Both the position numbers and the translations under genes were made by a program. A stretch of 64,000 bases of DNA from Hysterium pulicare CBS 123377. Lineage: Eukaryota > Ascomycota > Dothideomycetes > Hysteriales > Hysteriaceae. The notes beneath the pieces are model-generated. The model saw only the letters and a list, made by a program, of their open reading frames with translations. It searched no databases and had not been told where the DNA came from. The stretch spans positions 62,001 to 126,000 of the forward strand of contig AJFK01000185.1 in assembly GCA_000467715.1 (NCBI GenBank), in the 5' to 3' direction. Shown here in pieces: positions 32,324-44,565 of the stretch (position 1 is the stretch's first letter; each line of letters opens with the position of its first letter).

Positions 32324-33690
32324 TCAATCTGGTCGTGGTTCAAAATGAGGCAGTCTGGCTGGTATGAAGGTCGAAGGTGGTTCGCTTTCCCGTCCCTCAT
32401 CATTCATAGACGAGGGTCGGCTAGGCGTCTGCGCTGCGCTTGAAAGATCCGATTCATCGACAGTGAAAGAGCCGCTTTCAGGAGCAGTCTGAGGATCGTC
32501 AAAACCGGGGAAGGGAATGGGTGATGACGAGCGGGGCGAAACTGGCGCCTCAGGCTTGCTTTCAATTGGAGGCGACTAATTTGGTATCAGCATGTGGCAC
32601 TCAGGAAAGTTAGCTGAGGATAACTTACCATGGTTTGCTCAGTTAGTCCACGCTGGGCGGCTAATTGTTGCGCATGTTGCCGTTTTCGTTCCACCTCCGC
32701 TTCTTCTTGTAGTCGTATTCTTTCTTCCTCTTCCTTCAAATCGGATAGTGATGGAATCTCTTCCATGTCTGATTCTGTACGCTTCCCTTTAGTGCTACGC
32801 GAGGACATCGTCCTGATAGACATGCGGGAACCGGCGCGTCTCTTGCTTCCTGGGCGGGTCTTTCCACTGCTGTTGTCATCTGGTCCTAAACTTGTCGCGC
32901 GACGCTCCAGTGCCATAGCAAATTCGTCATCAAGAGGCACTGCATCATCCTCATCTTCACTCGGAAATAGATCACCTCTAGAGCTTAAGGAATCAGTTGT
33001 GTGTCCGGAAGCGGAAGTATGACTTCTAGTCCGCCTGTGGCCCTTTCTTTCGAAGCTGCGTGAATCTCCTTCGTCGCTGTCCTCAATTAATGGCTGTTCC
33101 TCTGACTGATTCCTACGTGACGCGCCAGGATGCTCGGTCAAATCTGCCGCAGAAGGCTTATATCGCAGGACTTTTCCGCCAATTTTGAAGGGGAGTTTCC
33201 CCAGAAAGCCAAAATAGGAGCTGCTTGGTATTATAGTTGGATCGGGACCGCCATCGTGAGGTTGTACAGCACTTTTTCGTCGACCACTTGCGAACCGGTT
33301 GTCACGATCTCGTCTTGTGCCATAGCTCATCGCTCGTTGACGACCAGGCTGATTGTTGCCCGAGCCGGTCAGTAGCCTGTCCAGCTCGTCGTTGCCCCAT
33401 CCTAGAAGCCCATCATTGTCATCATCTTCCCAATCATCGTAGAAATCAAAACTCGATTCTGCCCTTCCCCGCGATCGTCCTCCGCGATTGCGTCGATGGC
33501 GCTCGTCTCTTGATGGAAAGCATGGCGCGGTGCAAGTTTGGACGCAGTGCCCGATGGAGGAGAAACAAGGATTTATGTAGTTCTGCGTGAATGTGAAGAG
33601 ACCAGCTTGCGCATTTTCGTTTGCAGTTTCGATGTTGTCGGCAAGGTGTTGGATCGTTCTATTCCAGCGAGGATCAGAGCGGCGGTACAT
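32324..33690 (-). CDS. disordered hypothetical protein
   Basis: Exons 32629-33690 and 32324-32575 encode 437 residues; a 53-nt intron joins LTEQTM to SPPIESKPEAP. The N-terminus looks ordered (MYRRSDPRWNRTIQHLADNI) with clustered cysteines (CFSSIGHCVQTCTAPC), followed by FYDDWEDDDNDGLLGWGNDE, a short hydrophobic segment (YFGFLGKLPFKIGGKVLRY), Ser/Arg-rich tracts, and a charged coiled coil (LKEEEERIRLQEEAEVERKR). I do not recognise a family. The Cys cluster could be palmitoylated for membrane attachment, but this is only a guess. Confidence 0.7.
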
Positions 33691-34025
33691 GGTTGGCGAG
33701 TTGTATTGATAAACGTTGCTATCGGGGAGATCGCAATAGATTGATTTCGCAGCGGGCAGTCGCTGCTATTCTATAGTGCATCGAGTAGGCAGAGTCGTAG
33801 GTAGTCGTTATTCGTGAAATAGTCCAAGGTGTGAATGTCGAGGCTGAGACACAGCGTTCTGCGAGGTTGACGTCTTCAAGGTCGCTTAGACAAATGTTGT
33901 TAGGCTGGCCCCGCCATCGAATTTAGCACATCTGGCCTGCTCTTCATGCTCCGATAACCCCGACTCAACAGAACTATGATTATTTCAGAGTCATAAATTT
34001 CATTATTTCCAACTTAACTCAATAA
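33691..34025. other. intergenic region upstream of the tRNA
   Basis: 335 bp holding the promoter of the disordered-protein gene. I see nothing else in it. Confidence 0.5.
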
Positions 34026-34153
34026 GGCTCATTGGTCTAGTGGTATGATTGTGAGTTTTCTACGTCGGCCTCGTTAATTTCTGATGCTGACTATTTAGCT
34101 CGCTTTGGGACGCAAAATGCGAGAGGCCCCGCGTTCGAATCGCGGATGAGCCC
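34026..34153 (+). tRNA. tRNA-Pro (anticodon UGG) with two insertions
   Basis: The 7-bp acceptor stem GGCTCAT/ATGAGCC, discriminator C, D-arm (GTC/GAT, as in yeast tRNA-Pro UGG), anticodon stem CTCGC/GCGAG and T-arm CCGCG-TTCGAAT-CGCGG are all paired. Removing 34051-34098 (48 nt) and 34110-34117 (8 nt) leaves a 72-nt cloverleaf whose 5' half matches my memory of yeast tRNA-Pro(UGG). The 8-nt insert sits at the canonical intron site after position 37. The 48-nt insert lies between positions 26 and 27; it begins GTGAGT, contains GCTGAC 9 nt before its end, and ends TTTAG, like a spliceosomal intron. The T-stem 52-62 pair is C-G rather than the usual G-C, altering the B-box edge but keeping pairing. 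It decodes CCA proline codons if processed; a decaying copy is the alternative. Confidence 0.8.
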
Positions 34154-34167
34154 GAATCCATTACTCA

Positions 34168-34174
34168 TTTTTTT
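34168..34174 (+). terminator. RNA polymerase III terminator
   Basis: A run of seven T residues 15 nt downstream of the tRNA 3' end fits a Pol III termination signal. It supports the locus as a transcribed tRNA gene. Confidence 0.7.
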
Positions 34175-34509
34175 GAGTTCCAGTATAGAATGCGTTGATC
34201 GCTTTAACATAATTTCATTCTGATTAGGGAATTTACTTTTTTTTTTTTTAAAAAATAATTTATATCTACCGATTGTTAATTACGGCCAGCAGCGAGAGGT
34301 TAATTTTTGCCTACGAGACATCGCATCACATTTTACCAAGGGTAGCGCCGCGATTTACGTACCCAGGAGCCTAGACTCTGAGATCGAAAGCGTCTATCAA
34401 AGCCTAAAGAGGGTTTGCGCATACCAGGAAACTTCAAAATAGGAACCTTTTATTTTCTCCGCTCTGCAAATGTCTCTCTCACATATCCACTCTTTTTCTC
34501 GTTTGCAGA
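34175..34509. other. intergenic region
   Basis: Starts with an AT-rich stretch holding a 12-13-nt T run and an A run, then the leader of the methyltransferase gene. No gene seen. Confidence 0.5.
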
Positions 34510-35888
34510 ATGCGATACATTCGCTTTCTCAAGCCTCCACGCATTGTTGACAACGCCTGCACATTCCTTGTAACTATCACATCTGATCTTGGGGACGACT
34601 TCCTCCCTGACGACGTCATACTATCAGCTACCCTCCGCTCCGATGACCCCGCAGGCGACATCTATCTTCGTCGGACCCTAAAATGGACCTCCGGAATGCG
34701 CACACTTTCAGGGTCCTTTGAACTCGCGCACAATGATGTCGAGTATCCCGCCCGTGTTCATGTAGGCGTCCGAGCAAGTCCAACGTCCGATTTTTTCGAG
34801 AAACATCACGGAGATACGGATCCTCCTAACATTATCTCCGCCTGGAGCGCCATTATCGATCCCAGCAATGGAGTTGCTGAAGCCGAGAAGAAGGTTGAAA
34901 GACGCTTTATGCCACTGAGTAATCGGACAATATGTATATGGGAAGAAACGGGCGAAAGCATAGCGCGCCATTTATGGTATATTTTTATCACTTTCAACGT
35001 TTTCGGTAGAGCTTCAAGGTTGAGCTGTAAGCTAAATCGTCATATAGGGACGCTGGACTCGCTCTATCCGCATACCTCGACCGTATGGTTGCTCTTCAAG
35101 CCGAGGCTCTCCCACTCCTGGAAGAAGTGTACGTAAGGTCCGGGTACAAATACCATGTCCCCGTCTTTTTACTTTTACCCTGTATGGTCCTCCCCGGATG
35201 CTACTTTAGTGGTATTTCGGGATGGGAATATTATACGCAGAAGTACCAAGCGGGCACTGGCAGTACTTAAACCCCCCCATTTAGAGCTGATACTAATTGT
35301 GCTCCCGTCTTAAGTCTCAGCTCTGCCACATATAAACGTCTTCGAGTCTTAGAGCTTGGAAGCGGATGCGGTATTGTTGGCATCGCCCTAGCGCAAATTG
35401 TGCCCGACACCGAGGTCATACTGACCGACCAGGCTGAAACGGAAGCAATAGCAGCCTTAAATATTAAAAGTGCGAATCCGGCCATGGGCTCCGACATCTT
35501 CTTTCAGACTCTGGATTGGGAGGAATCTTTACCACAGGGCATCCAAGGGAAACTTTTCGACCTCATTCTAGTGGCCGATTGCACGTATAATCCAGACAGT
35601 AGCCCTGATCTAGTGCGCACGCTTTCTAGATTAGTGAATAGGTCACCGAAAGCCATCGTGGTGGTAGCCACCAAGGTGCGGCATCCGAGCGAGGCTGTCT
35701 TCTTCGAATTAATGTCCGGGGCCGATTTCTTGGTTGGAAGTCAGACTATTTTGTCTCTGCCTGGGGACGGTGAGACAGAGCGAGAAAAGGTGGAAGTATA
35801 CGTCTTTCACCATAAGGCTAGACCTAAGGTCATTCATGATGAATCAGGTACTCCGGGCGCACCTTTTGTTTCTTTTTGGCAATCTTAG
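34510..35888 (+). CDS. METTL21-like (Methyltransf_16) protein methyltransferase
   Basis: Exons 34510-34976, 35048-35128 and 35315-35888 encode 373 residues. The SAM-binding motif I is VLELGSGCGIVGIALAQ, preceded by ARHLWDAGLALSAYLDR, matching the W/DAG-x-ALS entry motif of family 16 methyltransferases. The post-II motif FDLILVADCTYNPDSSPDL corresponds to the D/S-x-x-Y motif of these protein-lysine methyltransferases. The N-terminal 150 residues form a separate domain. Members modify elongation factors, chaperones or Cdc48; the substrate here is not readable. The second intron is long (186 nt), with a TACTAAT branch site. Cytosolic location is inferred from the lack of targeting signals. Confidence 0.85.
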
Positions 35889-36605
35889 CCGGTCATGATA
35901 TGGAAGGGCGCATTTTAGATACCTTATCTTAATCTACTGCTGCCGTTTCTGCAGCATAGCGTACACGTCCGATCAATCTGCGCACAGAACATCAACTACT
36001 CGCTTTGTATTGAATCCTCAATGTGGAAAGAATACTACCCTTTTATCTTCCCATTCTAAAGCAAGACCTCTCCCTAAGGCAAGCGTGGTATAATGGCCCT
36101 GTACAGAACCAGCCTCGTAGATTCTCAAAGCTCATGAAGTCTATTCTAGACGAACTAATGTAAAGTCGAGCAAGCACATCATTATGAATCACTAATCTCC
36201 TGAAGTGCTTTACAGTGATAATAATTACACAGAGGATGTTAGAGCATATATCTGTTATTGAGATTATTAAGATGCTGCATAGCGTCTCAGCGCACAATTT
36301 GGGAGCACGGTGTGGATAGGGGACCATGCGGCACCTATGCAGCCAAGAATGAATTTAGTAGTCGCAACGTCAGCCCCAACACTTTTCGCAATTGGATCCA
36401 CCATCGCCTCAAAAGCATGTGAAGACTCTAGCCTACCTCGCTCGTATTGAGTTTACGCGCAAGCATAGCCTACAACCTGACATGTGGCTTTTAAAGTTTC
36501 AAACACTACATTCTTTCACTTACTCAACACTTTCACTCTCCCAAAATACAACCATTCGACAAGCTCCCGCCAACCTATGGAGCGAATTGATCCATTTTCA
36601 CCAGC
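35889..36605. other. intergenic region
   Basis: 717 bp between the methyltransferase and dolichol kinase genes, both on the plus strand. I see no gene or repeat. Confidence 0.5.
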
Positions 36606-39453
36606 ATGTCTGAAGACGTGAAATACCTCGAACCTTCGGATACGGCATCAGAGCAAATCCCGCCTTCCGAAATTGAGGCTCTTGAACTTTGGCGCCGCTC
36701 GCCGCATCCTTACCACCGAAGACAGGCAGACCTTGGACGGGCACAACTGTCCAGCGAACCCTCAAGCAGTGATTGTATCCAAAGTGCCCTAGGACCTGGG
36801 AAAGACCGTATAATATTAGATGGAGATGGGAGAGATCGCAGGAAATTATCAGGTACACCAAGTGATAGCGGGACCGAAGCCGACGACGAAGGGTATGGAT
36901 TCGTACGCGCTCTCCCGGCTCCCCCGATCAAACCACGGAAGGGTCTCCGAGATGTCAGAGGAAGTGGATATGGTGGAAATAGTCCGCTTCTCACGCCTTC
37001 ACAGGTTGACGAAGAAGGCCGAAGACTTTCGGCAGGATATTTCAAGCCGGGAAAGGAGGATTTAGATAGCCCTTCTCTGACTGTCGAGGATGAGAGGGCA
37101 GTAAGACAAAAATACCTTATGAGAAGGCGTGCTGAGCTAGCAAGGAGAACTACAGAAGTGGCCTTGCTAGGAGGCATAGGACTACTGGTGATATATGGTT
37201 GTGTTTGTTGGCAGACGATCATGCAGTGGCATAGAGGTCAGAGCAAAACAATTTTTTACGAATTTAGAAAACCTCACTGATTGGCTATTAGTAGAGGTTG
37301 TCACACACCTATTGATCGTTCCCATCCTGCTGTGCATATATCCCCTGAGGCTATTGCGCTACTCGAGAAAGCGAGGTTCATATCCAAGCCAACGGTTTCG
37401 GCAACGAATTCGACTACCGGCAGCATTCGATCCTGCTACTATCCTATACCCAATATATTTACCAATTCTAATATCATTGTCCTTACTTCCAACGTTCCCG
37501 AAACTTATACTACCCAACATAATACTCAGTCTCTCAGCTTTACCAACGCGAATTATTCCCTGGAGCAATATGAAGATTGGCTATTCCACGATGCATTGGT
37601 TCATCTCCGCATTGCCGTTGATTGCTTCTCAAAACACTGAATGGCCCTCGAAGCTATTTCCCCCAAAACCGTATTCTCTCAAGCTTCCACCCCCCAGTGG
37701 CCTGGATCCTGAGATCCTTGTTTCTTTGTTCGCGCTTCACCAGGCTCTTCTTCCACCGCTTCATTACCTGACTACCACCAGCTTGCTCACTGCGGAGCTT
37801 CATCTTTTGTCTATTGGTCTCATCAACGGTCTATTATTTGCCGATTCACCGCAAATGACAATCCTCACAATACTCATTTGGGTTGGTGGACTGGGATTGT
37901 TTGTTCTTTGTGGCCACATCCTCAAATGGGGCGTAGCACTGGCACGAATCCCACGCTGGAGGTTTCGGCGCGCTGGTCAAATCATCAAAGCTCGACAATC
38001 CTTCCTGGGACTCCTGCGCCAGGGTCTCAAGTCAAGGAGCAGCAAGGACACCTCCGATAGTGATGCTGACGAAGACGACCCAAGGATCCAAAAGCATCGT
38101 CAGAGAAACGGAGGCCTAAAGTTGAACATCCTAGACTCTGCAAGGAACGGCTTTCGATTTCAAACCCCATCCGAACCAAGATCTGCCGTCGAACAGTCGC
38201 AAACAGGCCATTTTCTGGAGCACGACAGTGACCCGGCGCCAAAACTATCGCCTAGGCAGAGGAGATACACTCTTCCAAACCTTACTGAACCGAAATCAAT
38301 TTCGCGTCATGCCTCAGTGGGTCGACATAAACACTCGAGATCATCCGTCGCGCAATCTTTCCTTTCAATGACGCCTACTCAAGCCGCAATACGGAAATGG
38401 CTATATGCCGGCTATGTTTATCTAATTATTATTGGTCTAATACTTGGGCCAATTCGACATATGATCCGAAAGTATGCGCTCCATGGTATCGAACCTTTTG
38501 GCTGGGCTATCGGATACCTCTTTGGCAATATACAACCACTCCGATTCTGGATTGTAAATTGGGACCTGGAGGAGTGGATTGCATTGCCACCGATGTACGA
38601 CCCGAACGATACCACACTACAATCGAGAAGCCTTGGTATTGCAGAATATTGGCGAGAATATACCGTTGGTGCTGCCAATACCCGACTACTTCTTTGTCTT
38701 TATTGCCTCGGTGTCATCGCTGTTGGATTGGCAGTTGTATTTCGACTAAGCTCAGTCGTGGAGGTGGATACTCGAAGAAAAGTTTTCCACGGCATGATGG
38801 TCGCGATGCTTCTTCCCACCATCTACATCGACCCAGCATTTGTTTCCCTAGCGTTAGCATTAGTATTGTCAATATTTCTGCTGCTAGATCTACTACGGGC
38901 TTCACAACTGCCACCTTTGTCCCGGCCTTTAGCAAACTTCCTAACCCCCTACGTTGACGGACGAGACCTCCGAGGGCCGGTCGTCATCTCGCACATTTTC
39001 CTTCTTATAGGCTGTGCTATCCCCTTATGGCTTTCTCTAGCCGGCACTTCAAGAACAGGAGAGAGGCCGTGGGAAGGTTGGGAGGTTGCATCCCGCGACG
39101 TAAGCATGGTGGCTGGAGTCGTATGTGTCGGCATGGGCGACGCAGCTGCCTCACTTATCGGGCGACGATTTGGCAGACGCAAATGGCCTTGGGCTGGAGG
39201 CAAGAGCCTAGAAGGGAGTCTTGCATTTGCTATCGCGGTTACAATTGGCTTAGTCTTCGGCAAGGTCTGGCTGCGACTGGGTCAGTGGGAGGAAGATACC
39301 GCAACCGCCCGCGACGGTTGGGCCCTGATGATTATCAAAGCTGCGGTTTCAGCATGTGGCGCGAGCCTGAACGAGGCGGTGCTGACCGGTGGCAACGATA
39401 ACGTGATTGTACCGGTGTGCTTATGGCTCCTCGTGAGAGGCGTCAGGCTGTAG
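36606..39453 (+). CDS. SEC59: dolichol kinase (Sec59 family)
   Basis: Exons 36606-37236 and 37292-39453 encode 930 residues; the 55-nt intron joins IMQWHR to VEVVTHLLIV inside a membrane region. Sec59 phosphorylates dolichol with CTP in the ER membrane, supplying the lipid carrier for N-glycosylation, O-mannosylation and GPI anchors. The catalytic C-terminal part has the family motifs VDTRRKVFHGMMVAML, GMGDAAASLIGRRFGRRKWP and EAVLTGGNDNVIVPV, among many transmembrane helices. The long N-terminus is soluble and Ser/Pro-rich, and a charged Ser/Arg loop (SRSSKDTSDSDADEDDP and following) separates two groups of helices. The length exceeds yeast Sec59 but is usual for filamentous fungi. Confidence 0.93.
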
Positions 39454-41472
39454 AGGGTCCTAGGCGTTTTTGTCTTGCATTTCAAATGAGGGCGGAGGCG
39501 TTGTTGGACTTGTTAGCATTAGAACTGGATCTGGGATGGGAGCGCATCGCTTGGACATTTGTATAATTATATAGGTATGTCTCTCTACAGTAGAGCACGT
39601 GAGTGAGGCTGGGTGCTTCTGTTAGGCACGAGAATAAAGCAGGTGCGCGCGGTACAAGACTGGCTTAACGCGGCAAGCTGAGCATTTCGAATGTTCGTAT
39701 CGTACTCACTTGGGGTGACGGAGAGTACGTATTGGGCGATCGATGCTATGACCTCTCGAAGTGCTGTTGGCCTGGCTAGTTGAATCCATTGGGATTTCCC
39801 GGAGAGAGTCGGGCTTTGCGAAGGATTATGAACGCAGCATGCATCATCCAGCCTTGCTTTGCAGTAGCCAAACGTTAACAGCTGTTTCACAATAGATAGG
39901 AAAAGATAAGGATTCAGCGTAATATGTATCTATAGTCCAGATCCGGTTCCGGCCCAATCAGAGAAAGGAAGACGAGGGACTACTGGATTAGGTAGCGCCA
40001 GTAGAAGCCTTCCACCCTTTCCCTCAGGGCAAGGCTGCTAAGGCGGACGCAGGTGAAGCTGAGCCGTAGTCTCTTCACCTAATTGAGAGGATTGATTTGA
40101 TTGATTTGATTGACCGGCAAAGCCTTTATGCCTATCAAGCCGACCTGCCAGCGTTACGCCACGATCAAGCGCGCCTGCCCGCGGAGTTGATTTGACGATG
40201 TGATGCCGGAGCTGCACGTACCCATCTCACCTCGACTGCAGGCTGGGATCTGAGCACCTGGTCGGGAAATAGGGCAGCTGTACCCCGAGCACGTCTAAAT
40301 CCAGCAACCCGTGATGGAGGGGAGCGTCGTCCAATTAATAGCTGATGAACCCAGTCCTGATAGTGGCCATCAGCTGCAGAAAGGGTCTCTCTTGTCAACC
40401 CCTCTTGAGATGATGACAGGCACGGCTACTTAGTCCTCATGTCGCAGCTGTTGAGTTGCGAGAGCGTGGGACAAGCGCCAATGGGTTCGCATGCTGCGGT
40501 GGTTGATTCATCCTGAACTGCCTGACCCAAGTTGAACTTCGTCATTCGAGAGAGTGCTCCAGTCAGATGACGCCTTTGGTAAAGACAATTACGTCCTGGC
40601 CCAATGCTGAGGGGTCCGAGCATGCGCCGACTTCGCAGGCCACGAGATGGCTGTAGAACCACAGCATTGCCCGTGGTAAGAAGGGCGCAGAGGGACCCTT
40701 ATACTGCTGCGCTGCCCGTCCGCCATTATAATGTAGCACACCCTCAGTCGATCTCCTGCATGCAAATCGTCGCTCCCCGCTGCCGACGGTCGCTGCGCTT
40801 TACCGTTTAGTGGTGTCCATGCCCCCGATCTCCGATAAGGAATAGCCTGGTTTCCTATCAAAGAGCCCGGGGTCTCGCGCAAGAGCTTCTACCTATGACT
40901 GTCGACCTGGGCCTGGCTCACCACTTCGACCCTTCGACCAGTGCCTGTTCACTCAACCTCCTCCCAGAACTCTCCACCACCCTCCTCTCTTCACTTCCTT
41001 TCCCCATATTCTGTTTATCTTTTCCTTGCGTTGCGCTTCTTTCCTTTCTTTGTCCACCCCGAACCCTGCTTTGACTCCATAGGTCGCCCTCATCACTCAA
41101 CTTCTACCATTCGTTGACCCAGTTCCACCCCAGCACCCCAACTTTAACCTTCAGCCTACCACGCTATCCACCTTACATTGCCCATCTCTTTGGATCTCAT
41201 CAACCTCCTTGATCCGTCATCCTCCGAACTTTACGTATCAACGCCTGCCAAGGACAACTTTACCTCACCTCAGCCATCGAGGTTCCAACATCCCAGCGCA
41301 TACTCCTCCCAACCTCCAACATCTCCTCGATACCCTTCAGCGCCGTAGCTCATGTGTAACCGCCTTACCGCCACATTATATCCCCATCTCCGCTGGTAAT
41401 TGAGTAGCTTCGGGCTTTTGGGCACACATTAGGGTTGATAGGAGACGGCTGGCCACCCCAGCACCCGCCAGT
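39454..41472. other. long intergenic region and ATG1 leader
   Basis: 2.0 kb without a supported gene. A short direct repeat (ATTGATTTG units) lies at 40091-40113. From about 40920 to 41400 the plus strand is strongly pyrimidine-rich, as expected for a fungal promoter and 5' leader, here of ATG1. Short frames on both strands show no recognisable protein. Confidence 0.5.
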
Positions 41473-44400
41473 ATGGCGACCCAGGCGTCACCTTTCAAGA
41501 GGAGATCATCAAACTCTACACAGTCATCTTCCACCATGCCGGAGCCTCTCATCGGGCCGTTCAAGAAGCTAAATCACATTGGGAAGGGTAGCTTCGCAGA
41601 GGTCTATCGTGGAATACACATTGTACGTCAAAACCATTAGTCCTGCTTACTCCTAAGTCTCGAGTTCCGCGCCGTTGTCAATCTTTTGTAGATATGTAGC
41701 CTAGTGCATGCTAACACCAGCTCCTTTTTTAGGAGAAGAAACAAAGCGTTGCTATCAAGTCCGTCAACATGAGCAAGCTTAACAAGAAGCTCAAGGATAA
41801 CCTGCTATCCGAAATATCGATATTGCGGAGTCTGCATCATCCACACATTGTGTCCCTGATGGACTGCCAGGAAGCGCCCTCGAAAATGCACATAATCATG
41901 GAGTTCTGCGAGCTTGGAGATCTGTCAGCGTTTATCAAAAAGCGAGCGGATGCAGCCAATCACCCTGAGACTCAGCGCATGATGGAGAAATACCCAAATC
42001 CAGAGGTTGGCGGGTTGAACGAGGTTATCGTGAGGCACTTTGCGAAGCAAATCGCAAGCGCTCTGGAGTTTCTTCGGTCGAAAAACTATATACATCGAGA
42101 CTTGAAACCGCAAAATCTCCTGCTGAACCCATCCTCGCTCTATTACGTCAAAAATGGAATCATGGAAAACATGCCCTTGGCTGCCGACGCGAACTCCTTG
42201 ATTCCTGCTGCTGGTATCGAGTCCTTGCCTATGCTCAAAATTGCCGACTTCGGATTTGCGAGAGTGTTGCCTACGACATCTTTGGCAGAAACCCTTTGTG
42301 GATCACCGCTTTATATGGCACCAGAAATCCTTCGCTATGAGAAATATGACGCTAAGGCAGATCTCTGGTCGGTGGGCACGGTTCTGTACGAAATGATGGT
42401 CTCGAAGCCTCCGTTCAGAGCAAATAATCACGTGGAGCTACTTCGCAGAATCGAAGAACGGAACGACCATATCAAATTCCCGGAGAACCTTGTGATTAGC
42501 CGAGACATGAAAACACTAATCCGAGCTTTGCTGAAGAGAAAACCGACAGAGAGAATGTCATATGACAGCTTCTTTACAAACACTGTTATCCGCGATGAAA
42601 TTCCTGGATTGATAGGCGAAGATCGTGCACCTGCCGCAGAACTTACACCCACTCCGTCATCTAAGAAAATCCAGAAAATGCCTGCGGAATTGGACAGACG
42701 CGCTCAGGAAAGCCCATATTCTCAATCACCTCGGGATAGGAGCGGCTTTGGTACAACTCCACCCTCTCGACCCAGCTCGAGGCCGACATCAGGTCAATAC
42801 TATTCCAGTACACCGCCACGGCCAACATCCGCTCGAAGGCTTAGCAATACCCCGTTGTCCACAATCGAACAACAAATGGCAACTCGAGAGAGGAGACCTA
42901 CGCTAACAAGCGCAGCCACAGCGCCTCCTCGTCCCGTTCTACTACAGGATCGAAATCCGGTCCCTGCGACCATTGCCATGGATCGACGCAATAGTCGGGG
43001 ATCGCCTTCCCCTACCTCTTCTGTTCTCAAAGAACACCTCGATCGTGAGCGTATCCCTCAGCGAGCTGATGAGCGTTCCTTAAGGGAGGCTAGAGAGCGG
43101 GCGGCGCAAGACATTGCGTTCGAACGCGACTATGTGCTTGTAGAGAAACGACGTGTGGAGATTGATGCTTTAGCAGATGAACTTGCTGCTAGCCCACAAA
43201 CAGCACGGGATCGACCGCTAACACGAGATGGTGCAATGGTCCGTCGAGCCACAACTCAAGGGTCTCCAACATCAACGACAGGTGCAACGGTACCTTCCAA
43301 AGCAATTCAAATTGCCTCCAAGCAAGCTCCTGTTCATCAACGGACTGGTTCGTATGAACGGCGCTATCGACCCAGTTTCGAGAGTGCCACGTCTGCTCTA
43401 TCGAAAGCAATGAACATGGTAAACATTCGAGGTCTAGGCTTGTCGCCTCCGACGATTAAGGGCTTGTCTCCACCGCAAGGCTACTCGGCATTTCCTGTTT
43501 ATCCCACAGCTCAAAGCAGTCTCTTACTCGTGGGAGATGGTGGCAAGTCGGCAAGTAAAGATGAAGATTTGAAGACTATCACCGCCGTAGAGGCTCTTGC
43601 GCATCGTAGCAACGTAGTATATGGTTTTGCCGAAGTGAAGTACAAGCAGCTCATACCTGTCACACCTAGCGACCAAGGTCTTGGAATCGGACCCACCGGG
43701 ATGATGAGGAAACCAAGCGCTGATGCTGACACCGATGAAGACGACGACGAACTGACGATCGATGCAACCCTGCTTATTTCGGAAGAGGCTCTTGTCCTCT
43801 ATGTCAAATCCTTGGCCATTCTCAATCGTGCAATGGATCTTGCTGGCTCTTGGTGGCATCGTCGGAATAGAACACTCTCCTCTGCCGAACCACGTTCTCA
43901 GCCGTCACATGGACCCGCGACTGAGCGAAATGCGGAACGAATGAATCGCGTTGTACAGTTCATTCGGAATCATTTCAACGAATGCTGCGACAAGGCTGAG
44001 TACGTGGCCCGCAAACTTCAGGACGCACAGAAGCAACTTCCTCTAGATCATCCCAACCACCCCAATAATCAGGTTTCTGCATCAGGATCTGCAACGACAA
44101 TTGGTTCCGCTGAAAACATTCGTTTGACCACTGGGGTCACCGCCGAAAAGTTGATGTTTGATAGAGCTCTCGAAATGAATCGAACAGCAGCTGTAAATGA
44201 GCTTGTAGGCGAAGATCTTCCTGGTTGTGAACTCAACTACTGGACTGCTGCTCGCATGCTTGAGGCTATACTTGAAGCAGACGAAGAGATACCATCTAGA
44301 GGCAAAAGCGGCAGCGAAGAGCTGATCAATGGCCTCGAGGAGGAGGATCGCCAATCTGTACTAAAATGTAAGCGCCAATACTGTCCATAAACAAATTCTG

Positions 44401-44565
44401 GGTTACTAACAGGTCATAGTGCTTGAAAGCACGAAAGCACGACTCAGAACACTCAAGAAAAAGATCGAACAACAGAAAGCGGCCAAACGAACATCCGTTA
44501 GTGGCGCACCAACTCCTCATCCTGCTAGTAGAGGCTCGCCATCATCTGCCGGCGTTGCGAGATAG
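41473..44565 (+). CDS. ATG1: autophagy serine/threonine kinase Atg1
   Basis: Exons 41473-41622, 41733-44367 and 44420-44565 encode 976 residues. Atg1 (ULK1 homologue) starts autophagosome formation at the pre-autophagosomal structure with Atg13 and Atg17. The kinase domain begins at [23 protein letters not shown]-binding Lys59 is in VAIKSVN, catalytic Asp173 in HRDLKPQN, and the DFG motif reads ADFGFAR (Asp222), followed by [11 protein letters not shown] long Ser/Pro-rich linker contains [11 protein letters not shown], matching the Atg8-interacting motif position (Tyr517 to Val520). The C-terminal half forms the helical MIT domains that bind Atg13 ([33 protein letters not shown]). The 110-nt first intron follows the glycine loop. 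The 5' leader is long and pyrimidine-rich. Confidence 0.96.

Noticed and set aside
39900-40900. Possible mobile-element relic in the long gap before ATG1
   Set aside because: Composition differs slightly and a short ATTGATTTG repeat is present, but there are no terminal repeats and no element-like coding sequence.
27078-44565. Possible autophagy gene cluster (ATG5 and ATG1 13 kb apart)
   Set aside because: The genes between them are unrelated housekeeping functions and the two lie on opposite strands; proximity looks coincidental.
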